64,000 nt of DNA from Haloarculaceae archaeon H-GB1-1. Its GTDB lineage: Archaea > Halobacteriota > Halobacteria > Halobacteriales > Haloarculaceae. Both the position numbers and the translations under genes were made by a program. Within the stretch, counting starts at the first letter, position 1, and each line of letters begins with the position of its first letter. Positions 35,051 to 43,510 of the stretch are shown here, one piece after another. The notes below the pieces were generated by a model. The model did not search any database and had not been told where the DNA came from. It worked only from the letters and a program-made list of their open reading frames with translations. The DNA lies in contig JARUKX010000003.1 of assembly GCA_029688825.1 (NCBI GenBank), positions 124,001 through 188,000 on the forward strand. The letters are read 5' to 3'.

Positions 35051-35380
35051 CTAGTCCCAGTACGACGACTTCAGCATCATCGTGACGAACATCACGAGCA
35101 GGTACCCGCCACCGAGAAGCATCGCGGCGGCGAGAATCAGGCCCAGGGGGATTCCTATCGCAACTACCACCGCGGAGACGGCGAGGGCGGCAATCCCGAG
35201 CAAAACGTCTATCACGAAGCCCGCGATGGCGCTGACGATGCCGTACGGAACCGGCCAGAACGGGACTACGAGAGTGACGAAGAGGAGGCGACCCTTGGTG
35301 AGTGACCCAGCAGCGGCGAGCCACAGCACGGCTCCCAGCCAGAGAATCACCGTCACGGACCCGAGGGAGACGATATTCAT
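35051..35380 (-). CDS. Conserved small membrane protein (109 aa)
   Basis: Not recognised. Three to four hydrophobic helices cover nearly the whole length (VTVILWLGAVLWLAAAGSL, LLFVTLVVPFWPVPYGIVSA, VVVAIGIPLGLILAAAMLLG). There are no charged catalytic motifs. It may be a small membrane subunit or a stress-related membrane protein; the neighbourhood gives no firm clue. Gaps on both sides (34929-35050 and 35381-35544) hold no further gene that I can see. Confidence 0.6.
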   Translation of the reverse strand: MNIVSLGSVTVILWLGAVLWLAAAGSLTKGRLLFVTLVVPFWPVPYGIVSAIAGFVIDVLLGIAALAVSAVVVAIGIPLGLILAAAMLLGGGYLLVMFVTMMLKSSYWD

Positions 35381-35544
35381 TTCCGGATTCCCCTCGTCGT
35401 AAGGAGAGCGACCGGAAATAGACTGGCATCAACGTTGGCGAGCGACGGGCTCACCGAGTCCCGGCTCCCAGCCAGAATCCACGTCGTTCGTGGGTCCAGA
35501 GGTGAACGGAGCCGTGGCGGGGCAACGACCGGAGCGAATTTCGC

Positions 35545-36789
35545 TCACTGCAGGCTCGCCAGGCGGTTGAGCGCGTAGGTCATCCGGAGCGGCACGGCGG
35601 CCTTGCCGCGGTCGAAGACGAGACCGTCCGTGTCGAGGACGTGGTCGAGGACGTCGCGCGATGCGTGTTCCGGGGCCGCGCCGATTCCGGCGTCCTCTTC
35701 GTCGACCCAGCGCATCACGCGGAGGTCGCTCTTGGAGTCGCCCATGACGAGGGCGAAGGGGTCGTCGATGCCCAGCACGTCGAGCGCGGACTGGACGCCG
35801 ACGACCTTGTTCAGTTCGAGGCTCCCGATCTCGGCGGCGTCGGCCTCGTAGTAAGCGACGTCGATGCGCTCGAAGACGGCCCGTACGTCGTCGGGAACGG
35901 CGTCGACGCCGACGGTCGGGCTGGCCGATTCGGACTCCAGCACGGAGCGAATCTCGGGGTCCGCGTCAGCGTAGTAGGCACGCGCCCATTCGGTCACGTC
36001 GCCGTCGACGGAAAGAACGTCGCCGACCGCCGACGCGAGGAGGTCGATCTGGTAGACCAGCGCCTCGTCGATGACCGCGCGTGCTTCGCGCGAGCCGGTT
36101 TCGAAGTTGGGCTTGATGGTGACGTTGAACTCGTTGCCCTGGAGGTGACAGCCGGCTCGCAGGCTCTCGGGGGCGTCGGGCAGGACGTGCGAGCGGACGT
36201 AATCGAACATGGCGCGGATGTCGTCGTCGAGGTCCTCGTAGAGCAACTGCTTCGTGTCGGCACCGTGGCCCGGCGTGAATACGCCGGTGCCCGCCTCGTA
36301 GACGATGCTCACGTCGCCGGAGTGGACGAGTTCGTTCCCGAGCCCCTGGATGAGAAAGCCCTTCACGTTCTCCAGGGTCTGCCCGGTGCAGATGACGATG
36401 GGCATGCCACGCTCGTGGAACTCCGTGAGCAGGTGTAGCGTCTCGCGGGGAATCTCGTTGTCCGTGTTGCCGGCCGACCGCAGCGTCTCGTCGACGTCGA
36501 GCACGAGAACGTTCACGCCGCGTTCGTGCTTCGTTAGCAGGTCGAGCGCCGTGAACGCCTCTTCGCGCGTCGCGTGTGCGGCGACGTCGGCGAACGTCTC
36601 GCCGACCGCCGGGAACGCCTCGCGGATCTCGTTCTTCCGGACCGAGAGTTCGTCGCTCGCGTCCTGCCAGTACTCCAGTGCGACCCGCGAGTCGACGGGC
36701 GGAAACACGTCGACGAAGTCCTGATGGGCCCGAAGCGTCTCGGTGTCGAAGTCGTCGTACAGCTTGTAGAGTTGGTCGTATCGTTCCAT
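35545..36789 (-). CDS. HAD-superfamily hydrolase with large N-terminal extension
   Basis: 414-residue protein, longer than the usual 230-280 of Cof/SPP-type HAD phosphatases. The HAD motifs are intact: motif I VLVLDVDETLRSAG near residue 95-108, motif II VICTGQT, a motif III Lys in VTIKPNFETG, and motif IV ALVMGDSKSDLRV. Before motif I there is a helical domain of about 90 residues with no match that I know. The gene is divergent from glucose dehydrogenase, sharing a promoter region. A sugar-phosphate phosphatase in ED metabolism is inferred from context only. Confidence 0.75.
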   Translation of the reverse strand: MERYDQLYKLYDDFDTETLRAHQDFVDVFPPVDSRVALEYWQDASDELSVRKNEIREAFPAVGETFADVAAHATREEAFTALDLLTKHERGVNVLVLDVDETLRSAGNTDNEIPRETLHLLTEFHERGMPIVICTGQTLENVKGFLIQGLGNELVHSGDVSIVYEAGTGVFTPGHGADTKQLLYEDLDDDIRAMFDYVRSHVLPDAPESLRAGCHLQGNEFNVTIKPNFETGSREARAVIDEALVYQIDLLASAVGDVLSVDGDVTEWARAYYADADPEIRSVLESESASPTVGVDAVPDDVRAVFERIDVAYYEADAAEIGSLELNKVVGVQSALDVLGIDDPFALVMGDSKSDLRVMRWVDEEDAGIGAAPEHASRDVLDHVLDTDGLVFDRGKAAVPLRMTYALNRLASLQ

Positions 36790-36837
36790 GACGCTCCCTC
36801 GTGATTTCAGTCGTTTCATACGCAAATATTCCGTGAT

Positions 36838-36856
36838 ACCCGCGTTAGAGCGGGGT
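36838..36856. promoter_or_regulatory. Inverted repeat between HAD and gdh promoters
   Basis: ACCCGC-GTTAGA-GCGGGGT, a near-perfect inverted repeat in the middle of the 136-nt divergent gap. It lies upstream of both TATA regions, where an activator such as GfcR could serve both genes. Confidence 0.35.
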
Positions 36857-36884
36857 AACGAGGTGGTTAGAATATTTACTACGA

Positions 36885-36900
36885 AAAAGATAAATCTTTT
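36885..36900 (+). promoter_or_regulatory. gdh TATA region with palindrome AAAAGAT-AA-ATCTTTT
   Basis: A perfect 7-bp inverted repeat whose centre (GATAAATC) is also the likely TATA element, about 33 nt upstream of the gdh ATG. A factor on this palindrome would compete with TBP. Just upstream (36874-36880) is TTTACTA, a degenerate form of the TTTACTC word seen at other sugar promoters. Confidence 0.45.
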
Positions 36901-36925
36901 GTCGAGGGGTACCCAACTACCTCCC

Positions 36926-37987
36926 ATGCAAGCTGTGGCGATCCGCCGCGGGAGTTCCAGCCCCGCGGTCATCGAAACACCGCGACCGGAACCGGACGCG
37001 GGGGAGGTGCTCGTCCGGACCCTTCGCGTGGGCGTGGACGGGACCGACCACGAGGTCATCGCCGGTGGCCACGGGGGCTTTCCCGAGGACGACGACCATC
37101 TCGTCCTCGGTCACGAAGCCGTGGGGGTCGTCGAGGACCCGAACGGAACCTCCTTCAGCGAGGGCGACGTCGTCGTTCCGACGGTCCGACGGCCGCCGAA
37201 CGGCGACGCGAAGGGGTACTTCGAGCGCGGCGAACCCGACATGGCTCCCCCGAACCTCGTCCACGAGCGCGGCATCACCGGTGCCCACGGGTTCATGGCG
37301 GAGTACTTCACCAGCCCCGCCGAGTTCCTGGTGAAGATCCCGCCGGAACTGGCCGACCTCGGCTTTCTCGTCGAACCCATCAGCATCTCCGAGAAGGCGT
37401 TCGAGCACGCCTTCGCCGCCCGCTCGGCGTTCGACTGGGACCCCGAGACGGCGCTGGTCCTCGGGAACGGGTCGCTCGGACTCCTCACGCTCGCGATGTG
37501 CGCGAACTTCGAGCGGACGTTCTGTCTCGGGCGTCGCGACCGACCGGATCCCACGATAGACGTCATCGAGGAACTCGGCGCGACGTACGTCGATTCCCGG
37601 GAGACGCCCGTCGACGAGATCCCGGACGTTCACGAACCGATGGACTTCGTCTACGAGGCGACTGGCTACGCCAGGCACGCCTGCCAGGCCATCGAGGCCC
37701 TCGCGCCGAACGGCGTCGCCGCGCTGCTCGGCGTCCCCGAACCGTGGGAGTTCGAGATCGACGGCGGCACGCTCCACAAGGACCTCGTGATGAACAACAA
37801 GGCCCTCGTGGGGAGCGTCAACTCCAACCGCCGGCACTTCGAGGCCGCCGTCGACACGCTGTCGTCGCTGCCGGAGTGGCTCTTCGACGACCTCGTCACC
37901 GGGATCTACTCGCTCTCGGAGTTCGAGCGGGCGTTCCAGGACGACGAAACGACAATAAAGACCGCAATACAATTCGACAACAGATGA
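36926..37987 (+). CDS. gdh: Glucose 1-dehydrogenase (zinc MDR)
   Basis: 353-residue zinc-dependent medium-chain dehydrogenase that oxidises glucose to gluconolactone with NADP, the first step of the haloarchaeal Entner-Doudoroff path. Asp38 (RVGVDGTDHE), His63 (LGHEAVG) and Glu150 (FLVEPISISEKA) coincide with the zinc ligands of Haloferax mediterranei glucose dehydrogenase. The cofactor domain has LVLGNGSLGLLTL. The stop codon overlaps the start of gfcR as ATGA, so enzyme and regulator are produced together. Confidence 0.93.
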   Translation: MQAVAIRRGSSSPAVIETPRPEPDAGEVLVRTLRVGVDGTDHEVIAGGHGGFPEDDDHLVLGHEAVGVVEDPNGTSFSEGDVVVPTVRRPPNGDAKGYFERGEPDMAPPNLVHERGITGAHGFMAEYFTSPAEFLVKIPPELADLGFLVEPISISEKAFEHAFAARSAFDWDPETALVLGNGSLGLLTLAMCANFERTFCLGRRDRPDPTIDVIEELGATYVDSRETPVDEIPDVHEPMDFVYEATGYARHACQAIEALAPNGVAALLGVPEPWEFEIDGGTLHKDLVMNNKALVGSVNSNRRHFEAAVDTLSSLPEWLFDDLVTGIYSLSEFERAFQDDETTIKTAIQFDNR

Positions 37988-38625
37988 AGAACGTCGACGA
38001 TCTCATGGAGAGCGCCGCCGACCTGGCGGAACGAGGGCTCTCGAAAGGCGAAATCGCCGACGAGCTGAACGTCTCGCGCGAGACGGCGAGCTGGCTCGTC
38101 GAGCGAAGTGGTACCGCGACGCAACCGACCGAGCAGCCGACAGAGGCACCCGGCGGCCCCCACGACATCCACGTGGACTGGAGCGCGCTCGGCCGCGACA
38201 GCTCTCGGCTGAACTACGCCGGACTCGCGATGGCCGACCTCCTCTCGAAGCAGGGCGAGGACGTCGACCTCACCATCGGCATCGAGAAGGCCGGCGCACC
38301 CCTCGCCACCACGGTCGCCCGCGAACTCGACACGGACCTCGGGACCTACGCCCCCGCCAAACACCAGTGGGACGAGGGCGACATGGACGACCTCGGCGGG
38401 ACGTTCTCGCGGAACTTCGCCGACATCCGCGAGCGCGAGTGCTACGTCGTCGACGACACCATCACGAGCGGGACGACGATGACCGAGACCATCGAGGCCA
38501 TCCGCGAACGCGGCGGCGACCCGGTCGCCTGCGTCGTCCTCGTCGACAAGCAGGGCATCGAGGAACTGGAAGACGTCCCCGTCTACTCGCTGTTGCAGGT
38601 CCTCCGCGTCGGCAACGGCGACTAA
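37984..38625 (+). CDS. gfcR: PRTase-like sugar catabolism regulator GfcR
   Basis: 213-residue protein with an N-terminal helix-turn-helix (GLSKGEIADELNVSRETASW at about 19-38) and an orotate phosphoribosyltransferase-like domain containing the PRPP loop CYVVDDTITSGTT (153-165). It belongs to the proteins once annotated as PyrE2-like. In Haloferax volcanii, GfcR activates glucose and fructose catabolism genes. The 4-nt overlap with gdh places it directly in the glucose operon, consistent with that role. The ligand sensed by the PRTase domain is not settled from sequence. Confidence 0.9.
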   Translation: MKNVDDLMESAADLAERGLSKGEIADELNVSRETASWLVERSGTATQPTEQPTEAPGGPHDIHVDWSALGRDSSRLNYAGLAMADLLSKQGEDVDLTIGIEKAGAPLATTVARELDTDLGTYAPAKHQWDEGDMDDLGGTFSRNFADIRERECYVVDDTITSGTTMTETIEAIRERGGDPVACVVLVDKQGIEELEDVPVYSLLQVLRVGNGD

Positions 38626-38664
38626 AGGACGAACTTTTTTACCCAGTGTGGAGATAATCCTCCA

Positions 38665-39717
38665 ATGACCGACGACGACCTTCGTTCGTCGCTCGAACGC
38701 CTCGGGGAGCGATTCGACTTCGGGGAGTACGAGGTCGAAGCCTACCTGACGGTACTCGAACACGGGCGGATGACCGCCTCTGAGATCGCAGAACGGACGG
38801 ACATTCCGCATCCACGGGTGTACGACACCGTTCGTAGCCTCGCCGACAACGGCCTGGTGGAACTGCACGAATCGCGACCGATGCAGGTTCTCCCCATCGA
38901 CCCGGAGGAGGCCTTCTCGGAGATCCAGTCCTCGCTGGACGATCTCATCGACCAGCTCGAACGCCAGTTCACGGCCCCGGCCCGTGATTCCGAAGCGATC
39001 ACCCTCATCAAGTCTCGCTCGACCATCCTCCGCTATCTCGGCGACGTCATCGAATCCGCCGAGTACGAGCTGATGATCTCGCTGTCGGCGGACCTCGTCG
39101 GCCGCTTCGAGGAGGAACTGAAAGAGCGCCGGGACGCTGGGGTCACCGTCGAACTGCTCGTCTCTCCCGAGGAGGAGGTCCCCACGACCGACGAGTACGA
39201 CTACGGGGAGATCGCCACGACGACCCGCGTCCGCCGCGGCGTCACGACGCCGATCGTCGCCGTCGCCGACGGTACCTACTCCGTCTATGCGACGCGGGAA
39301 GCCCTCCGCAACGACGTGGACCGCTACGGCGTCATCTTCAACCGCTCGGAGCTCGGCTTCCTCGTCTCCGCGTTCCTCAACACCGTCGTCTGGACCTCCG
39401 GTCGGACCATCGAGACCGCCGAGTCCCAGCCCGCGTTCCCACGTCGGTACGCGACAATCCGCCGCTGCGTCGAGGACCTCCAGCGCTACGACGGCCAGTT
39501 CTACGCCTCGATTCGCGGCCGCGACGTCCTGACGGGCAAGCACAAGACGGTCGCCGGGACGGTGGCGGACATCACCGCAGAGGCCAGCAAGGAGCGCGCC
39601 GCGCTGACCATCGAAACGGACTCCGGCCTCATCGACGTCGGTGGCCAGACGGCCGCCCTCGAAGACATCGAGGCCCACGAGATCCACATCGGACGCGACG
39701 CGCCGCCAGAGTTGTAA
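38665..39717 (+). CDS. trmB: TrmB-family sugar-responsive transcriptional regulator
   Basis: 350-residue TrmB-type regulator. The N-terminal winged helix-turn-helix (residues about 15-75) contains MTASEIAERTDIPHPRVYDT followed by VRSLADNGLVEL. A coiled segment follows, then the sugar-binding TrmB C-terminal domain. Halobacterium TrmB controls gluconeogenesis, ED and cofactor genes in response to glucose. It follows gfcR by 39 nt but has its own TATA-like AACTTTTTTACC about 25-35 nt upstream of 38665, so it can be expressed separately. Confidence 0.9.
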   Translation: MTDDDLRSSLERLGERFDFGEYEVEAYLTVLEHGRMTASEIAERTDIPHPRVYDTVRSLADNGLVELHESRPMQVLPIDPEEAFSEIQSSLDDLIDQLERQFTAPARDSEAITLIKSRSTILRYLGDVIESAEYELMISLSADLVGRFEEELKERRDAGVTVELLVSPEEEVPTTDEYDYGEIATTTRVRRGVTTPIVAVADGTYSVYATREALRNDVDRYGVIFNRSELGFLVSAFLNTVVWTSGRTIETAESQPAFPRRYATIRRCVEDLQRYDGQFYASIRGRDVLTGKHKTVAGTVADITAEASKERAALTIETDSGLIDVGGQTAALEDIEAHEIHIGRDAPPEL

Positions 39718-39784
39718 ACGGGGCTGAGCAACGTATTTACGGCCGGAAGTCATTTTTCCGATCGAATCATCGGGTGGCTAACCA

Positions 39785-41209
39785 GTGGGGAATCACACAC
39801 CGGACGCTCACGAGGTCATCCAGCACGTCGACGTCGGCGTCGTCGTCTACGACGATGAAACAGGCGTCATCGAGGCCAACGACGCGTTTCGAGACCTGAC
39901 TGGGTACGACGGTGGCATCGTCGGTGCCGAACTCGCTCGGCTCACTGCGAGTGACCGAACCGATAGCGTCCGGAAGAGCGTCGAAGTAGCGACGACCACA
40001 GCGGACCGCGTTCAGTTCGCGTGGCCGCTGCAGCACGCCGACGGTGACGTCCATCCCGTCGACGCTACCGCGGTGGGAACCGGCGACGGCCGGGTCGTCG
40101 TCACCGTTCACACACGCTCGCAGTACCGTTCCGATTCCATCGACGACTTCTCGTTTTCCCACAACCTCATCACAGCCGCGCCAGTTCCGATCTGGGTCCA
40201 GCGCGACGACGAGTTCCAGTACTGCAATTGGGCGACGGCCGACTTCTTCGGCGTCGACGAGCCGACCGATCTGATCGGGTGCTCGTCGATGGATTTCGTC
40301 GTCGAGGAAGAGAAGGAACGGGCGCAGAATCGAACCGAGGAGGTCCTCACCGAACGTACGCCCGCTTCTGCGCTCGAAGGTCGCATCCGCGACGTCGACG
40401 GGCAGCTCAAGCACGCCCTGTTCGCTGCCGCACCGCTCAAGCACCACCAGGACGACGCGCTGCTCGTCGTCGCCAACGACATCACCGAGCGCAAGGAGTA
40501 CGAGGCGACCCTCGAACAACAGAGCGAGCAGTTGCAACTGCTGAACCGCATCGTGCGGCACGACATCCGCAACGACATGCAGCTCGTGCTGGCCAACGCC
40601 GAGTTCGCCGAAGAGCACGTCGACGACGAGGGGGCGCAGTATCTCGACCGATTGCTCTCGAAGGGCGAACACGTGGTCGAGCTCACCCGCGTGGTCGGTG
40701 ACCTGATGACGTTGATGCTCTCGGAGGGCGAACCGGACCTTCACGCGGAGCGGCTCCCCCCGTACCTCCGAGAGATCGTCGAGGACGTCGAGGACAGCTA
40801 CGAACACGCCACTGTCATCGTCGAGGGCGACCTTCCGAACGTCACCGTCCGGGCCAACGAGATGCTCGATTCAGTGGTCCGGAACCTCGTCGAGAACGCC
40901 GTCCAGCACAACGATACCGACGATCCGACGGTCGCCGTCTCCGCCGAGGAACGTGTCGACACAGCAGCCGTTCGCGTCGCCGACGACGGGCCGGGCGTTC
41001 CCGACGACGCGAAGGAGTCCATCTTCGGGAAGGGCGAGAAGGGACTCGATAGCGAGGGCGTGGGACTCGGACTGTATCTCGTCAATCAGCTCGTCGACCT
41101 GTTCGGTGGGTCGGTCCACGTCGAGGACAGAACGGACTCGTTCGAAGCGGTCGAGGAAGATGGCGACCCCCGCGGTGCCGTGTTCGTCGTAGAACTCCCG
41201 AAGTTCTGA
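39785..41209 (+). CDS. Soluble PAS-PAS histidine kinase
   Basis: 474-residue cytoplasmic sensor kinase. PAS1 is at about 10-110 (GVVVYDDETGVIEANDAFRD), PAS2 at about 125-240 ending NDITERKEY. The H-box LNRIVRHDIRNDMQLV has its His near residue 259. The N-box is NLVENAVQHND, G1 VADDGPGVPDDA, G2 GVGLGLYLVNQLV. The start is GTG, since no earlier ATG exists. There is no response regulator nearby. Its position between the sugar regulators and the nucleoside importer does not prove a role in either. Confidence 0.87.
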   Translation: MGNHTPDAHEVIQHVDVGVVVYDDETGVIEANDAFRDLTGYDGGIVGAELARLTASDRTDSVRKSVEVATTTADRVQFAWPLQHADGDVHPVDATAVGTGDGRVVVTVHTRSQYRSDSIDDFSFSHNLITAAPVPIWVQRDDEFQYCNWATADFFGVDEPTDLIGCSSMDFVVEEEKERAQNRTEEVLTERTPASALEGRIRDVDGQLKHALFAAAPLKHHQDDALLVVANDITERKEYEATLEQQSEQLQLLNRIVRHDIRNDMQLVLANAEFAEEHVDDEGAQYLDRLLSKGEHVVELTRVVGDLMTLMLSEGEPDLHAERLPPYLREIVEDVEDSYEHATVIVEGDLPNVTVRANEMLDSVVRNLVENAVQHNDTDDPTVAVSAEERVDTAAVRVADDGPGVPDDAKESIFGKGEKGLDSEGVGLGLYLVNQLVDLFGGSVHVEDRTDSFEAVEEDGDPRGAVFVVELPKF

Positions 41210-41247
41210 CGCCCGACCGCCGGAAGAGCGGTATCGAGACCGACCGC

Positions 41248-42291
41248 TCAGTCCTCGTCGGAGTCGTAGTGCTCACCGGCGGCCGACGGCAGGCGCGTCT
41301 TTCCGATGAGCGCGAGGACGACGATGACGATGACGAACGGGACGATACGCACCAGCGAGCCGGGGAGGTCGAGGCCCGGAATCTGCTGGATGCGGATCTG
41401 CAGGGCGTCCAGCGCGGCGAAGAGGAACGACGCGCCGAACGTCGCGATGGGGTTGTAGTTCCCGAACAGGTACGCGGTGATACCGATCCAGCCGCGGCCG
41501 CCGACCATCGTCTGGCCGCTGCCGATGAACTGGCCGACCTGGCCCAACGCCAGACCCGCGCCGCCGATGCCCGAGAAGACGCCGGAGATGAGGACGCTCT
41601 TGTAGCGCACCAGCGAGACGTTCACGCCGGCGGTGTCGAGCGCACGTGGATTCTCGCCGCTGGCCCGGACCCGATAGCCGAACGCGGTCCGGTTCAGCGC
41701 GTACCACGAGAGCGGGACGGCGACGAGCAGCATGTACACGGTCGGGTTCGCGTCGAACAGGACCGGCCCGACCCACGGAATCTCCGAGAGCACGGGCACC
41801 GTCCAGTCGTTCAGCGTCGGGACGCTCGGGCTGTTGACCGTTCCCCAGATGACTCGCGCCGTGAACGGCCCGAGGCCGAGGGCGATGAGCCAGACGGCCA
41901 GTCCCGCGATGATCTGGTCCGCTTTGAACTCGATGGTGACGACGGCGAACAGTAACGCGAACAGCGTGCTCGCGAGGACGGCGGCGGCGAAGCCGATCCA
42001 GACGGCCGCCTGACCCCCGCCGACCGTGTAGGTCGTCGCGATACCCACGAAGGCGGCGATGATGAGCAGGCCCTCCAGCCCGATGTTGATGACGCCGCTC
42101 TTCTCGGCGAAGATACCCCCGAGCGCGGCGAAGGCGATCGGGACCGTCAGTCTGAGCGCGGCACCGAGGTAGTTCGCGTCGACGACCGCGACGACCGCCG
42201 CAATCGAACCGGCCGGGAAGAACGCGACCGAGACGAGCCCCGCGAGCGCAACTCCGGCGACGACGACGAGCGCGATCGCTTTCCTATTCAT
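41248..42291 (-). CDS. Nucleoside-type ABC transporter permease 2
   Basis: 347-residue polytopic membrane protein of the BPD_transp_2 family, with about 9-10 helices. Diagnostic segments are GGIFAEKSGVINIGLEGLLI and YRVRASGENPRALDTAGVNV. This is the YufQ/NupQ-type second permease of BMP-family importers. It overlaps the stop of permease 1 by 8 nt, so the operon is tightly coupled. Confidence 0.9.
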   Translation of the reverse strand: MNRKAIALVVVAGVALAGLVSVAFFPAGSIAAVVAVVDANYLGAALRLTVPIAFAALGGIFAEKSGVINIGLEGLLIIAAFVGIATTYTVGGGQAAVWIGFAAAVLASTLFALLFAVVTIEFKADQIIAGLAVWLIALGLGPFTARVIWGTVNSPSVPTLNDWTVPVLSEIPWVGPVLFDANPTVYMLLVAVPLSWYALNRTAFGYRVRASGENPRALDTAGVNVSLVRYKSVLISGVFSGIGGAGLALGQVGQFIGSGQTMVGGRGWIGITAYLFGNYNPIATFGASFLFAALDALQIRIQQIPGLDLPGSLVRIVPFVIVIVVLALIGKTRLPSAAGEHYDSDED

Positions 42292-43510
42292 CGTCGTCAC
42301 CTCCCTCGACCGGGCGACCGCCATCCGTCGCGACGGGCTGGCGGTCCCCGACGCCGAGTTTCAGGCCGACCATGCGGAAGAACTCCGGCATGGCGACGAA
42401 GAGGATGATGAGCCCGCGCAGGACGCCCACGAGCTGTTTCGGGACCCCCAGCGCGAAGCTGATGGAGAGGCTACCGCTCTTGAGGATGCCGAACAGGAAC
42501 GCTGCCGGGACGACTCCGAGCGGATTGTTGCTGGCGAGGATAGAGACAGTGATGCCGTCGAAGCCGACGGCGGGAATGCCCGTGCGCCAGCGACCGAGGA
42601 CCATCAGCACGTACACCGCGCCCGCGAGCCCGCTGAGCGCCCCCGAGAGGACCATGCTGCCGACCACGAGCCGCTCGGCGTCGACGCCACCGTAGGCCGC
42701 GGCGGCGGGTTGGATGCCGCTGATCCGCATGTCGTAGCCGAACGACGTGTGAAAGAGCAGGTAGTAGATGACGACGACGAGCGCCAGCCCGGTCAGCAGC
42801 GCCCACACCGAGAACGACGTGCTCTCGAAGCGGCCGAGGACCGGCTTCAGCTGGGCGACCGCGGGGACGCTCTTCGTCTCGACGCTCTGGCTGGCCGGGT
42901 CCTTGAAGTACGTCGATACCAGGTAGAACGCGACGTTCGTGGCGACGAAGTTGAGCATGATCGTCGTGATGACCTCGTTCGCGTCCGCGTAGGCTTTCAG
43001 TAGCCCTGGGACCGCCCCGTAGAGACCGCCGACGACCGCGCCGACGACGAGCCCGAACGGAATCAGGACGAGCGAGCCGACGACGCCGGTGGGGACGAAC
43101 GCCGCGCCCCACAGCACCGCCAGCGCCGACCCCAGCGCGCCGAAGACGAGCTGTCCCTGTGCGCCGATGTTGAACAGGCCCGCGCGGAACGCGACGGCGA
43201 CGGCGAGGCCGGTGAACAGTAGCAGCGTCGTCTCTTTGAGCATCAGCGCCGTGTTGAAGTCGTTCAGGAACGGCGAGACGAACAGCTGGTAGTACACTTC
43301 CCAGGGGTCGTAGCAGAACGACGAGCCACCGAGCGCGAGGAACGGCTCCTTGCAGGTGGCGACCAGTCCGGCAGCCATGATGACGACGGCACCGACCAGA
43401 AGCGAGGCGAACAGCGCCGCGACGCTGATCGCGATGCGCTCGCGGACGGACGCGTCGACGAGGCTCCCGAGCAGTCGCCGGACGCTCGACGGAAGGTCGC
43501 TCGCGTTCAT
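42284..43510 (-). CDS. Nucleoside-type ABC transporter permease 1
   Basis: 408-residue membrane permease (YufP/NupP type). It has FRAGLFNIGAQGQLVFGALG, then NEVITTIMLNFVATNVAFYL and YDMRISGIQPAAAAYGGVDA, the typical BPD_transp_2 motifs. A loop carries an unusual pair of Cys (ATCKEPFLALGGSSFCYDPW). It overlaps the ATPase gene by 4 nt and permease 2 by 8 nt. Confidence 0.9.
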   Translation of the reverse strand: MNASDLPSSVRRLLGSLVDASVRERIAISVAALFASLLVGAVVIMAAGLVATCKEPFLALGGSSFCYDPWEVYYQLFVSPFLNDFNTALMLKETTLLLFTGLAVAVAFRAGLFNIGAQGQLVFGALGSALAVLWGAAFVPTGVVGSLVLIPFGLVVGAVVGGLYGAVPGLLKAYADANEVITTIMLNFVATNVAFYLVSTYFKDPASQSVETKSVPAVAQLKPVLGRFESTSFSVWALLTGLALVVVIYYLLFHTSFGYDMRISGIQPAAAAYGGVDAERLVVGSMVLSGALSGLAGAVYVLMVLGRWRTGIPAVGFDGITVSILASNNPLGVVPAAFLFGILKSGSLSISFALGVPKQLVGVLRGLIILFVAMPEFFRMVGLKLGVGDRQPVATDGGRPVEGGDDDE

